From: CBFHSF01 sp965658445
GTDB lineage: Bacteria > Bacteroidota > Bacteroidia > Flavobacteriales > Schleiferiaceae
Reading direction: 5' to 3'
Assembly: GCA_965658445.1 (NCBI GenBank)
Contig: CBFHSF010000003.1
Span: 124,001-188,000 of the forward strand
Length of the DNA stretch: 64,000 nt
A program made the position numbers and the translations under genes. A model generated the notes under the pieces. It was not told the DNA's origin and did no database searches. It saw only the letters and a list, made by a program, of their open reading frames with translations. Shown piece after piece: positions 18,752 to 27,904 of the stretch. Within the stretch, counting starts at the first letter, position 1. Each line of letters opens with the position of its first letter.

Positions 18752-19444
18752 CTAGCCTTTTACCATCAAGTCTAAGATGTTCTTCATCATGTGAAGACCG
18801 TCTGTGTTTTTCAGGTTTTCGTCCATGGCTCTCTCGGGGTGAGGCATCATTCCAAAAACATTACCGGCTTCGTTGCAGATTCCTGCGATGTTCTCCAAAG
18901 ATCCGTTGGGGTTTGCTGACTCAACGATGTTTCCATCGGCGTCACAGTAACGGAACATAACCAAATCCTTGTCGTTGATCTCTTTGAGGGTATCGGCATC
19001 AGCGTAGAAATTTCCTTCTCCGTGAGCGATGGGGATTTGGTATGCCTTGTCCTCAAGAGAAGCGGTCATAATGGCTTTCTTGGATTGAGGCTTGAGGTAT
19101 ACATTTTTACAAATGAACTGGTGAGAGTTGTTGTGCATCAAAGCACCTGGCAAAAGTTGAGTTTCTGTCAAAACTTGAAATCCGTTACACACTCCCAAAA
19201 CGTATCCTCCTTTATTGGCGAAAGAAATCACTTCTTCCATAATAGGAGAAAAACGAGCAATGGCCCCTGAGCGAAGGTAGTCACCATAGCTAAAGCCACC
19301 GGGAAGAACCACCATGTCTACTCCTTGCAAATCGCGGTCTTTGTGCCACAATTCAACTACTTCTTGTCCCAAAAGGTCTCTCCATGCGTAAACCATGTCT
19401 TGGTCGCAATTGGATCCCGGAAACGTTACCACTCCAAACTTCAT
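18752..19444 (-). CDS. purQ: Phosphoribosylformylglycinamidine synthase, glutaminase subunit PurQ
   Basis: The class I glutaminase that feeds ammonia to PurL in purine synthesis; 230 residues, normal size for a stand-alone PurQ. Visible features are the N-terminal FGVVTFPGSNCDQD, the oxyanion region LPGGFSYGDYLRSG (about 47-60), the nucleophile Cys in GVCNGFQ (about 84-90), and the His/Glu pair in MMPHPERAMD near the C-terminus. A separate PurQ implies a split PurL/PurQ/PurS enzyme in this organism; the partners are not in the window. Confidence 0.95.
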   Translation of the reverse strand: MKFGVVTFPGSNCDQDMVYAWRDLLGQEVVELWHKDRDLQGVDMVVLPGGFSYGDYLRSGAIARFSPIMEEVISFANKGGYVLGVCNGFQVLTETQLLPGALMHNNSHQFICKNVYLKPQSKKAIMTASLEDKAYQIPIAHGEGNFYADADTLKEINDKDLVMFRYCDADGNIVESANPNGSLENIAGICNEAGNVFGMMPHPERAMDENLKNTDGLHMMKNILDLMVKG

Positions 19445-19480
19445 CTGATACGAGTATTATTCAATGGATAATTTGAGCTG

Positions 19481-19488
19481 CAAAGGTA
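19481..19488 (-). promoter_or_regulatory. Possible -7 box (TACCTTTG) for purQ
   Basis: An exact minus-strand TAnnTTTG match 36 bp upstream of the purQ ATG. No TTG at the proper -33 spacing. Confidence 0.4.
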
Positions 19489-19510
19489 AAGAATTCCCAC
19501 AGATAAAACC

Positions 19511-20584
19511 CTAGAGGTATCCGTTGGATTTTCCGAGGAGATTGCACATCCTAAACAGGATTCTCGAGGCGACGTTGGCATCCCATTCATTTTCGCCTGG
19601 AGCCACTTCATTGAGGTCCATTCCTACTAGGGTTCGACCGCTTTCTACAAGTTTTTCTAAAAGGAAAAGAATTTCTTCCGGTTCCAAACCGCCTGCCACG
19701 GGAGTTCCTGTATTGGGGCAGTATTCGGGTTTGAGACCGTCAATATCAAAACTCAAATACACTTTCTCAGGACAGGCGGAAATGATTTCTTCTACTTGCT
19801 GCGCCCATGTCTTTCCAGCGAACCTCTGGTGAGCTAAGTCCCTATCAAAGAACGTTGTGATTCGGTTTGGGTGGGTTTCCATAAAATGCAATTCCTCCTC
19901 ACAGTAGTCTCTAATCCCCACCTGAACCAAATGGCTGATGGCGTCTTCTTTGAGTGCATTGTACATGATGGAGGCGTGGGAGTAAGTGAATCCCTCATAG
20001 GTATTTCTCAAATCCGCATGAGCGTCAATTTGTAAAATTCCAAAGGAGCCTTCATGACTAGCTAAAGCTTTAATATATCCCAAGGGTGTGCTGTGATCAC
20101 CACCTAGTAGGACTACTTTTTTTCCACTAGCTAGGAGAGAAGCTGTTTTCTTCTCCACCCATTCAACCATTTCCTCACAAGCGCTATTGATTTTTTCTCT
20201 TTCCTCATATAACTTAAGATGGCTTTTGTCTTCAGCCAAAAGGTCTAGGTATTTTTCAGCCTTCTCTCGGAATTTATCGCTTTTGTTCCAAAGCTTCGAT
20301 GAAGGCTCTACCATGTAGATTCCCATTTTCCAGGCATTGGAAATATAAGGGTCCAAGAGGTCGACTTGCAAAGAGGCCTTTCTGATGGCTGAAGGGCCAG
20401 ACGCTGTCCCTGCTTCATAGCTAACGGTAACTTCCCACGGCACAGGAAAGACAATTACCGGTGATTCGTCCAAATCAAAGGGCAACCCAAACAGCTCTGA
20501 ACTCATGGCCATTCCGTTGGGATCAAAGGCCTCAATTTTAGCACGCTTGGTTTGACTAGGTTGCTTTTTCTGGTTTTCTGACAT
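19511..20584 (-). CDS. Ureohydrolase (arginase/agmatinase/formimidoylglutamase family)
   Basis: A 357-residue Mn-dependent hydrolase of C-N bonds. The metal ligands are all present: GGDHS (about 160-164), DAHAD (about 186-190) and SFDIDG (about 276-281). The variant SFDIDGLKPEYCPNTGTPV with an intact catalytic neighbourhood is closest to the agmatinase-like branch, but arginase or formimidoylglutamase activity cannot be excluded. About 30 N-terminal residues are a charged extension. An insert near 105-135 is longer than in agmatinases I know. No polyamine or histidine-degradation genes flank it. Confidence 0.87.
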   Translation of the reverse strand: MSENQKKQPSQTKRAKIEAFDPNGMAMSSELFGLPFDLDESPVIVFPVPWEVTVSYEAGTASGPSAIRKASLQVDLLDPYISNAWKMGIYMVEPSSKLWNKSDKFREKAEKYLDLLAEDKSHLKLYEEREKINSACEEMVEWVEKKTASLLASGKKVVLLGGDHSTPLGYIKALASHEGSFGILQIDAHADLRNTYEGFTYSHASIMYNALKEDAISHLVQVGIRDYCEEELHFMETHPNRITTFFDRDLAHQRFAGKTWAQQVEEIISACPEKVYLSFDIDGLKPEYCPNTGTPVAGGLEPEEILFLLEKLVESGRTLVGMDLNEVAPGENEWDANVASRILFRMCNLLGKSNGYL

Positions 20585-20629
20585 GGTACTCAGTTGATTG
20601 TTTCAAAGATTCAAAATTGTTTGTAGATT

Positions 20630-23011
20630 TTACGGAGACACCGCACATTTTTTGATTTCCATGGCGTCTTCAAATTTACAAATCACATAGTAGGGACCAA
20701 TGGGCAAAGGGCTGCCGTTGGTTCCACAGCCTTCCCAATGCCAAAGGCCCTCACCACTGATTCCATCCCCTCCATTCCACAGAATTCTACCCCCTTCGTC
20801 AATAATGTAAAGGGAATACTCATCCTCAATGTTTTCTGGCGTAACCGCAATTTCAATGGGAATATTTCCGGATTTGTAAACAGAAGGAGAAATGGAGAGT
20901 ATCCCCTGAGCTTGATTTCTGAGAATGTCAAACCACCCTGGACTTCCCATATTTACTGAGACAATGGTTCCCTCCAAACCGTTTCGCAAGGCCAGAGAGT
21001 AATCATTTGGGTCTGTGAGGTCTTCGGGGTGTTGAGAGCGGGAGTATTCTCTGTAGAGGATGGTATCGTTGTGTTCTATGGCCACAGAGCCTTCCACATC
21101 CGATAAAGCGGCCCATGAATACAATTGAAGTTGAAGAGGGGTAACTCCACCTTCGTGGTTTAACCTTTGAAGGTTATTGCTAATGGCTACTGGACTTAGA
21201 CCTGGGAGAATGTAATATATCTCAGGGTTGCCAACGGGGAGGGTTCGATAAAAAGATCCCTGCCAATATTCCCCAAGCCATACATTGTGGAGATATATGG
21301 AAGTGGAGTTAGGGTTGGCGAGTTCTATGAATTCAGAAGATTGTTGAGCATCAAACAAAATTTCTGAAATGACAAGGGGCTTGGAATTTTCTTGATTTGC
21401 GTAGATGGGAAGTTCAAAGTAGAGGGAAGAAATCAGGGTGTCTTTTGTGCAGGGTATCAAAGGTGGAAAGAAGAGTAAACTATCCGAATGGAAAGGGAGG
21501 GGTACAAAAATGTATTCTGGTTGATTAGGGTCAAAGTGAACCGGAAAGACAGCGCCTTCGCTTTTCCAAAATGCCTTGGTTTTTTTGGGAAGGATGGGCG
21601 TGTGAAAACCTATGGCTAAGTTTCCGTTATCTGCATAACTGAGTGGCTGATGGTATTTTACGGAAGTGTTGTTTTTGGAAAATTCTCCTGGAGATCCTCC
21701 TTCTCGATGAGAGGTAGTGGTCCAATTTTCCCAACAGGGACATTGGGGATACTCACCCAATACTTCTAGGCTGTATCCACCCGATTTTCCCATTTCATTG
21801 TGAGAATTTGAATGGTAGCGAGCTTGCCAAACCAAAGTCTGATTGTAATCATACCAAGAAATAACACCTGAATCATTGGGCAAGTAAAACCCTGGGACCA
21901 CCCAGTTCTGAGTAGCATGGGGATGGATTTGATTGGATAGAATCACAGGAAAGTTTGAATTCAGTTCCAAAGGAGGCGTTGATAAAGAGTCGCCATTAAC
22001 GACGAGGACTCCTTCCGGAACGATCATATTTAGCCGGCTCTGCAGCTCTACAAATTCGATGTTGGGAAGACCGCGACTCGGTGTAGGGTCGGAAAATATC
22101 TCGGTGGGAAACCAATCTTGAGAATAGGCACCCAATTGATACTGGGTCAGAACACTGTCCAAACTTCTCCCTAAAGTGTCTTTTAATCCGGAGAGATCCA
22201 CGGTCCAGATTCCTTCGGTTTTAGGTTTTTCGAGAAGGATTTGACTTGCGTCGAAGATAGAATCCACAAAGGCATTTTCGCCATTAGACCAGAGTAATGG
22301 AGCACCACTTACTGGGCTGGAAAGGGACAGTTGAATAGATTCTTCCGTTCTATGAAGGGAGGTGATTTTAGGAGGATAAAGATCTCTGTGAACGCGCCCA
22401 TTCACCTCAAAGTCATCGAACCAAAACTTGTCTGATCGTGTGGAGGTATAGGTACATTGAATTTCTAGCAGAGAAGAGGGAATTGAAGGAGGACCGGAGC
22501 AGGAGAAGAGCAATTTCTGGATTCCGTTGGACGGATTCCAAAACACTCGATAAACTCCAACACTGTCTTGCACCACCTTTAGGATACCAGAGGGAAGCGA
22601 AGAGTCGAGTACCGAGGCGCTTCGGCCCCACGTCGAATCCAAACCGCTGTAAGTGTACCCCAACTCAATAGCATCGCGTCCACCTTCTCCAAAGGCAACG
22701 TACAAACCTGAGTTGTCAGCTTTAGCTAGGTACACTCTACAGTGGTTGGAGGAAGAAGGATTAAAGCCTAGTTCAATATGGAATTTCCAGGTACTCTGGT
22801 GTCCTGCTGAACTACCCCTATATAATCGACTACTTCCGCTTCCAAAAGCCTGGAGTTGGAGTTTATCATCGTTATTTACAATAAATAACGAAGTATCTCC
22901 AAACCAAACACTCTGTGTTAAATATGAAACATTTTGAAATGAATCCGTCCAAATGGCCTGGCCACAAAGGGTTTGTGCAAGAAGAACGAAGATCATGACG
23001 GCTGGTTTCAT
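20630..23011 (-). CDS. Secreted lamin-tail-like protein, likely T9SS cargo
   Basis: A 793-residue exported protein with a signal peptide (about 1-18, MKPAVMIFVLLAQTLCGQA). The N-terminal half reads as a jelly-roll carbohydrate-binding-like module (about 20-205) followed by an Ig-like stretch. Residues about 548-650 resemble a lamin-tail domain (VISEILFDAQQSSEFIELAN). The last 85 residues (from about 708) have the shape of a Bacteroidota C-terminal sorting module, with LYIIDEGGRILWNG and LPIGPYYVICKF. The gene is divergent from asd with 48 bp between them. Function is probably structural or adhesive; not catalytic as far as I can see. Confidence 0.75.
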   Translation of the reverse strand: MKPAVMIFVLLAQTLCGQAIWTDSFQNVSYLTQSVWFGDTSLFIVNNDDKLQLQAFGSGSSRLYRGSSAGHQSTWKFHIELGFNPSSSNHCRVYLAKADNSGLYVAFGEGGRDAIELGYTYSGLDSTWGRSASVLDSSLPSGILKVVQDSVGVYRVFWNPSNGIQKLLFSCSGPPSIPSSLLEIQCTYTSTRSDKFWFDDFEVNGRVHRDLYPPKITSLHRTEESIQLSLSSPVSGAPLLWSNGENAFVDSIFDASQILLEKPKTEGIWTVDLSGLKDTLGRSLDSVLTQYQLGAYSQDWFPTEIFSDPTPSRGLPNIEFVELQSRLNMIVPEGVLVVNGDSLSTPPLELNSNFPVILSNQIHPHATQNWVVPGFYLPNDSGVISWYDYNQTLVWQARYHSNSHNEMGKSGGYSLEVLGEYPQCPCWENWTTTSHREGGSPGEFSKNNTSVKYHQPLSYADNGNLAIGFHTPILPKKTKAFWKSEGAVFPVHFDPNQPEYIFVPLPFHSDSLLFFPPLIPCTKDTLISSLYFELPIYANQENSKPLVISEILFDAQQSSEFIELANPNSTSIYLHNVWLGEYWQGSFYRTLPVGNPEIYYILPGLSPVAISNNLQRLNHEGGVTPLQLQLYSWAALSDVEGSVAIEHNDTILYREYSRSQHPEDLTDPNDYSLALRNGLEGTIVSVNMGSPGWFDILRNQAQGILSISPSVYKSGNIPIEIAVTPENIEDEYSLYIIDEGGRILWNGGDGISGEGLWHWEGCGTNGSPLPIGPYYVICKFEDAMEIKKCAVSP

Positions 23012-23018
23012 ACTTTTG
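23011..23018 (+). promoter_or_regulatory. Possible -7 box (TACTTTTG) for asd
   Basis: An exact TAnnTTTG match 41 bp before the asd ATG, in the 48-bp divergent gap at the start codon of the secreted-protein gene. No TTG at the right spacing. Confidence 0.35.
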
Positions 23019-23059
23019 TATCCGTTTTACAGTGATTACTTACTAGAAGTTAGAAAAAA

Positions 23060-24049
23060 ATGAAGGTAGCCGTAGTAGGTGCGACCGGAATGGTTGGCCA
23101 GGTCATGTTGAGTATTTTGGAAGAGAGAAACTTTCCCATTGAGGAGTTAATCCCTGTGGCATCAGAAAGATCCATCGGAGAGAAAGTTTCTTACAAGGGA
23201 AAAGAGTTTTCTATTGTTGGAATGCAGGACGCCATTGGTATGAAACCCAATTTGGCCCTCTTCTCTGCAGGAGGAAGCACTTCAAAAGAATGGGCACCAA
23301 AGTTTGTGGAAGTAGGATGTACCGTTATTGACAACAGCTCCGCCTGGCGAATGGAAGAAGACAAGAAGTTGGTGGTTCCTGAAATCAACGGGTCTGAACT
23401 CACAGCGGATGACAAGATCATCGCCAATCCCAATTGTTCTACTATTCAGTTGGTAATGGTTCTCAAGCCACTACACGAGAAATACAATATAAAGCGCGTT
23501 GTAATCAGCACCTACCAAAGTATTACGGGTACGGGAATGGCTGCTGTTGAACAAATGAACAATGAGCGCGAGGGCAAATCAGGGGAAATGGCCTATCCCT
23601 ATCCCATCGATTTAAATTGTCTTCCTCATTGTGACGTCTTTGAAGACAATGGATACACTAAAGAGGAAATGAAGCTCACTCGTGAGACGGTTAAGATTTT
23701 GGGTGATTCCAATGTTTTGGTTTCGGCCACAGCCGTAAGAGTTCCTGTAAAAGGAGGGCACTCAGAAAGTGTAAACATAGAGTTTGAAAGACAGCCAAAC
23801 TTGTCCATTATCAGAAACATTCTCTCCTCTACAGATGGCGTTACTGTGCAGGACAATCCCGATGTAAATGTCTACCCAATGCCCAAGTACGCAGAAGGTA
23901 AAGACGATGTTTTTGTGGGAAGAATTCGCTTGGACCACACGTTGCCACAAGCCATCAATCTTTGGATTGTTTCTGATAACTTGAGAAAGGGTGCCGCCAC
24001 AAACGCGGTTCAAATTGCAGAATACCTTTTAGAAAAGAACTGGCTCTAA
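23060..24049 (+). CDS. asd: Aspartate-semialdehyde dehydrogenase
   Basis: NADPH-dependent reduction of aspartyl phosphate to aspartate semialdehyde, the branch point to lysine/diaminopimelate, threonine and methionine. 329 residues, the usual length. The Rossmann motif GATGMVGQ lies at 7-14, the catalytic Cys is in NPNCSTIQL (about 127-135), and the active-site His is in VPVKGGHSES (about 228-237). Monocistronic by spacing. Confidence 0.96.
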   Translation: MKVAVVGATGMVGQVMLSILEERNFPIEELIPVASERSIGEKVSYKGKEFSIVGMQDAIGMKPNLALFSAGGSTSKEWAPKFVEVGCTVIDNSSAWRMEEDKKLVVPEINGSELTADDKIIANPNCSTIQLVMVLKPLHEKYNIKRVVISTYQSITGTGMAAVEQMNNEREGKSGEMAYPYPIDLNCLPHCDVFEDNGYTKEEMKLTRETVKILGDSNVLVSATAVRVPVKGGHSESVNIEFERQPNLSIIRNILSSTDGVTVQDNPDVNVYPMPKYAEGKDDVFVGRIRLDHTLPQAINLWIVSDNLRKGAATNAVQIAEYLLEKNWL

Positions 24050-24134
24050 ACGTTTTTCCGATTTTTTGTGTTATCTCTGTAGAAAGAGCAGGTGCTTTCT
24101 ATGCCGATTAAATTAGGTATGGATATTGCTCTGT

Positions 24135-24160
24135 GATTTCTGACTAAAAACAGAGAAATC
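24135..24160 (+). promoter_or_regulatory. Hairpin abutting the msrA start codon
   Basis: GATTTCT (24135-24141) can pair with AGAAATC (24154-24160), which ends directly before the ATG at 24161. An overlapping alternative pairs CTCTG (24129-24133) with CAGAG (24151-24155). Either would fold the ribosome-binding region. Confidence 0.4.
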
Positions 24161-24748
24161 ATGAAACTTAAGAATACAGCATGGGCTTTGCTCGCGGGAT
24201 TTTTGTCTCTAGGAGCTTCGTGCCAAGCACAATCAAATCAGAAGACGGACATGGCAGACGTAACAGGAATGGAAAGAGCCATCTTTGCCTCGGGTTGCTT
24301 TTGGGGAACCGAGTACTTTTTAAAGAGAGAAAACGGTGTGGTAAAAACCACAGTAGGATATATAGGGGGAACCTTAGACAATCCCACCTACCGTGAAGTA
24401 TGTTCAAAGAAAACGGGTCACTACGAAGCCGTTGAGGTGTACTACGATCCAGAGGTAACCGACTTTGAAACCGTGGCGAGAATGTTTTTTGAAACCCACG
24501 ACCCCACTCAGAAAAATGGACAAGGTCCAGATATCGGACCTCAGTATCGTTCAGCGATTTTCTATTTAAATGACGAACAGAAGGCCACTTCGGAAAAGCT
24601 CATCAAACTCCTCCAAGACAAAGGTGTAGATGTAGCCACTATTTTGATAGAAGCCCCAACGTTTTGGCCTGCAGAATTGTATCACCAAGATTACTATGAT
24701 CTACGAGGGGGAACCCCATATTGCCACGGATACAACAAGCTGTTTTAG
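24161..24748 (+). CDS. msrA: Peptide-methionine (S)-S-oxide reductase MsrA, exported
   Basis: Repairs oxidised methionine in proteins. The catalytic motif GCFWG is at 45-49 (Cys46), with further Cys in REVCSKKTGHYEAVEVYYDP and near the C-terminus (PYCHGYN). The 195-residue protein starts with a hydrophobic signal (about 5-20) and Cys21 in SLGASC, so it is either a lipoprotein or a secreted protein cut at the AQ that follows. The enzyme should therefore work outside the cytoplasm. No MsrB is adjacent. Confidence 0.95.
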   Translation: MKLKNTAWALLAGFLSLGASCQAQSNQKTDMADVTGMERAIFASGCFWGTEYFLKRENGVVKTTVGYIGGTLDNPTYREVCSKKTGHYEAVEVYYDPEVTDFETVARMFFETHDPTQKNGQGPDIGPQYRSAIFYLNDEQKATSEKLIKLLQDKGVDVATILIEAPTFWPAELYHQDYYDLRGGTPYCHGYNKLF

Positions 24749-24781
24749 AAAAAGAAAATGGTAGGAATACATTAGAAAAGA

Positions 24782-24803
24782 GGAGGGCAAATGGTAGCTC
24801 TCC
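24782..24803 (+). terminator. Terminator of msrA
   Basis: A 7-bp stem, GGAGGGC with GCTCTCC (one G-T wobble), loop of 8, followed by six T. It lies about 35 bp past the msrA stop. Confidence 0.78.
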
Positions 24804-24821
24804 TTTTTTATTTCCCGTTCA

Positions 24822-25556
24822 TTAATACTCCACAGAGCGCACCTGAAGAATGATCATGGTGTAATTGCCCTTTGCTCTAGAATTACAAAAGTTTCTGATG
24901 AGGTTTCTCTTTTCCAAGTTGGATACTTGGTAATTGAGAATCTCGAGCAATTGATCTTCCGTCACGCCTTCCATGATTCCTCTAGAGGCCATAACAATGT
25001 AGTCCTTGGCTTTTAAGGGCTCTAAGATGTGAGTTTCCATTTCACCGTGTCCAACGTAGCGAGACAAAACATCCTTATCCTCGTGCTTGCGAGCCTCTAC
25101 CTCGGTAATGGCACCTGCGTTTTGTAGCTCTTGAATTTTTGAATGGTCTTGCGTTCTGAATAATAAATTGTGAGAACGCACGTGGTACATTCTACAATCT
25201 CCCATCCAACCCAACTCAATTTCTGAATCCGAAACGTGGACAATTCCAAGGGAGTTGCTGATTTCGTCGAAAGTATAATCGTTGAGACCTTTGTCTTCTA
25301 ATTCTTCAGCGGCTTTCTTAACGGCAGCGTCTAAAGCACCGTCCAATTTCTTGTCCAGACCATTTTCCTTGATGTGGAAGGCGGTTCTCTCCCCCAAGAA
25401 TTCAGGAACTCGATACCCGATAAACGGCGTCTTCGCCGCCGAGATCATAAAGAGCTGGTCGTACGAAATGGGGTTTTTTGGGTAAACAAACTCATAGTTC
25501 ATTCTCATCTTTCCCGATTCGTGGATGACCAATGGTGGATGTAATTCGAGTTCCAT
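24822..25556 (-). CDS. PP2C-like protein lacking metal-binding Asp residues (possible pseudophosphatase)
   Basis: A 244-residue cytoplasmic protein with a PP2C-type outline: WMGDCRMYHV (about 117-126), DHSK (137-140), LSRYVG (164-169), DYIVMASRGIMEG (185-197) and GNYTMIIL (230-237). In active PP2C enzymes the corresponding spots are the metal ligands SDG and DN; here they read SRG (191-193) and GN (230-231). The N-terminal DGMGG-like site also reads FLGERTAF. I infer a PP2C fold that no longer binds two metals, perhaps a regulatory protein. The family call rests on motif order and needs a profile search. Confidence 0.6.
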   Translation of the reverse strand: MELELHPPLVIHESGKMRMNYEFVYPKNPISYDQLFMISAAKTPFIGYRVPEFLGERTAFHIKENGLDKKLDGALDAAVKKAAEELEDKGLNDYTFDEISNSLGIVHVSDSEIELGWMGDCRMYHVRSHNLLFRTQDHSKIQELQNAGAITEVEARKHEDKDVLSRYVGHGEMETHILEPLKAKDYIVMASRGIMEGVTEDQLLEILNYQVSNLEKRNLIRNFCNSRAKGNYTMIILQVRSVEY

Positions 25557-25576
25557 ATTTTGTACTATTAGGATTG

Positions 25577-25584
25577 CAAATTTA
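25577..25584 (-). promoter_or_regulatory. Possible -7 box (TAAATTTG) for the PP2C-like gene
   Basis: An exact minus-strand TAnnTTTG match 20 bp before the ATG at 25556. The nearest TTG gives a 12-bp spacer, which is too short. Confidence 0.4.
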
Positions 25585-25615
25585 ACCCTTTTTATTCAAG
25601 TAGCTGGAATTCATT

Positions 25616-27904
25616 TTACAAGCGGTAGGTAACCTGTACAAAAAACGACCTCGGAGGGCTCATTTTTGCAGGTCTAATCAGGAGCGCCTCATTAGAAACA
25701 TTTTTGACATTTATCCCCAATTGAAAGTGTTCATTGAGCTCGTAGAGTAGGCGTAGATCGATTAAGGCTTTGGGGTTGTTTAACTCATCCATGGATTGCT
25801 TAATTCCTATTTCTGGATAAAACAGCTCAATAATGGGACGGTTAAAGGGTGGTTCCGCCTTTGCGAAAATGGCATCGACATTTTGCATTACACCATATCC
25901 TTGAACGTTGACTCCAAACGTAAATCGCTTGTAGGTAGCAGCGGCATCGAGCTTTACGAGGTGCTGATAGCGATATTTGAGAATGTTGTCTGTGGCGTCT
26001 GAGGAACTGGACTCATAGGTGACTTCCGTCCCATCAAATGTATAGGCGTAGGGTGTGTTGGGTTCCAAGGCCACGGGAAGCACGTAGGCATAGCCCGCTA
26101 GGAATTTTAAATCGACATTTCCAATGTTGCCGCCTCCCATAAATGTGAGCTCTGCCCCGGTAATTTGCGTGGGGCCTACGTTTACGCTTTTAAACCCAAT
26201 CCCAAAGTCTTCTGGTGTTGGGGCGTTCCATTGGGCAAAGGAGAATTCCATCATGTTTTCGTAGTTCATAATGAAGGCAGAGAAATCTAGGTACCCCATC
26301 CAATCACCCATCTTTACTCCTTGTTTTACACCGACCTCACCACTCCAACCTTGCTCAGCATCCAAATCCGGATTGGGGTATATGTTAATGGCGCCAATAT
26401 TGGTGGTGGGATAAGTCTCCCCAATCGCTGGAAATCGGAATCCTTGACCGGCAGATATTCTCACATACGTTTCCTCCGCGGCTCGGTAGTTAAGTCCTGC
26501 CCTAAATACAGGTCGGTCAAAATTTCGATCGTCCAACTGATAGGCTTCATAGCGAACGCCTGCAGTAGCCGTTAAGCGATTCCAACGGTATTCAGCTTCT
26601 GAGAAAACGGCAATATTTTGAGTTCCATAGGTTCCTCCAAAAATTTCACTGGTAGAGGTTCCCAGCTGATAACTCGCGCCGGTAACCCACGTTAGGTTTT
26701 CCCAAATGTGTTGGTATTGGTAATCAAAAAAGGACTGTACAGAGTAATTTTCATAATTGGTCAATTCGGAACGACTGTCGTTGTTCACTGAGAGCATTCT
26801 CGTCTTAAATTGATGCAATCCACGACCCTGCCTGTATTGAACATGCCCTCCCACAAACCAGTCATTGCTATTGGTTTGGGTTGCGCTGCTGTCCAAGGGA
26901 AGGTAGGGTTCGTCATAGCTCTTCCAAATCAGGGATTCACCCACCTGATTGTGCATAAAAGAACCTTCCAGTCCCCATTCCCAATTTTTGTGTGCATATC
27001 CATATTTGGCGTGCAAGCGTGCGCGTTTCTTTTCTTCTAAGTATTGAAATCCTTCGTCATACAACAATTGACCGCCCACTAACCATCCTGATTTTTCTCC
27101 TCTGTCCTGTGTGCTAAACTGCAGTTGACTAATGGTTTGAACGCCATCCCACCATTGCCAGGAAGAGCGGTGTGGTGTATCGTAAATTCCCTGGTTAAAC
27201 TGAATAAATGTTTGCGGTTTGTCCAATGGATTTCTCGTGGAGAGTTGAACAATTCCATTCATGGCGGAAGAGCCGAAGGAGGTGGAAGAAGCGCCTTTAA
27301 TAACTTCCATCTGTGAAAGAGATTCAAAGGGCAATAGATCCCATTGTACTTGGTTGGCATCCGCGGAATACAAGGGCAAACCATCCAACAAAACCAAAAC
27401 GCGGCTACCCGTACCATAAGACCATCCTGAGCCCCCTCTAATGTTGGCCTGGCCATCCGTGACGTTTACACCGGGGCTTTGCGCAAAGGTCTCCTCCACG
27501 GTAAGTATGGATTGCTCTTGAAGCAAATAGGGTTTGATGACGTCCAAAGAGACGGATGACTCCACGGGATTTTGTTCGTACCGGCTGGAGGTCACGACAA
27601 CGTCTTTTAGCACTTCCGTGGAAGGCATTAGCTGTATGGAGACGTTTGTAATCGGTTGATTTTTGATGGAATATTTTTGAGTTACGTATCCCAAATTCGC
27701 GAATTCAACGACCTCAACATCGTCATATATTTCCACAGAAAAGGCTCCGTCTATATCAGAAAACCCGATGAGTTTTCCACCCACAGAAAGGGTTACATTG
27801 GCCACGCGTTCTTGGGTTTTCGCGTCTTTCACGACTCCAGAAAAAGTCTGAGCCATGGAAGCCAAACTCATCAGAAAAGAAAATAGAGCAAGGGTTTTTT
27901 TCAT
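25616..27904 (-). CDS. TonB-dependent outer-membrane receptor
   Basis: A 762-residue outer-membrane receptor. A signal peptide (about 1-19) leads into a carboxypeptidase-regulatory-like domain (about 20-105, starting FSGVVKDAKTQERVANVTL), a plug domain (about 115-225, with GGSGWSYGTGSRVLVLLDG) and a large beta-barrel ending in FFVQVTYRL. It is not a SusC type (no SusD partner). The substrate may be a siderophore, cobalamin or metal, but no neighbour tells which. No Fur box or riboswitch was recognised upstream. Confidence 0.92.
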   Translation of the reverse strand: MKKTLALFSFLMSLASMAQTFSGVVKDAKTQERVANVTLSVGGKLIGFSDIDGAFSVEIYDDVEVVEFANLGYVTQKYSIKNQPITNVSIQLMPSTEVLKDVVVTSSRYEQNPVESSVSLDVIKPYLLQEQSILTVEETFAQSPGVNVTDGQANIRGGSGWSYGTGSRVLVLLDGLPLYSADANQVQWDLLPFESLSQMEVIKGASSTSFGSSAMNGIVQLSTRNPLDKPQTFIQFNQGIYDTPHRSSWQWWDGVQTISQLQFSTQDRGEKSGWLVGGQLLYDEGFQYLEEKKRARLHAKYGYAHKNWEWGLEGSFMHNQVGESLIWKSYDEPYLPLDSSATQTNSNDWFVGGHVQYRQGRGLHQFKTRMLSVNNDSRSELTNYENYSVQSFFDYQYQHIWENLTWVTGASYQLGTSTSEIFGGTYGTQNIAVFSEAEYRWNRLTATAGVRYEAYQLDDRNFDRPVFRAGLNYRAAEETYVRISAGQGFRFPAIGETYPTTNIGAINIYPNPDLDAEQGWSGEVGVKQGVKMGDWMGYLDFSAFIMNYENMMEFSFAQWNAPTPEDFGIGFKSVNVGPTQITGAELTFMGGGNIGNVDLKFLAGYAYVLPVALEPNTPYAYTFDGTEVTYESSSSDATDNILKYRYQHLVKLDAAATYKRFTFGVNVQGYGVMQNVDAIFAKAEPPFNRPIIELFYPEIGIKQSMDELNNPKALIDLRLLYELNEHFQLGINVKNVSNEALLIRPAKMSPPRSFFVQVTYRL

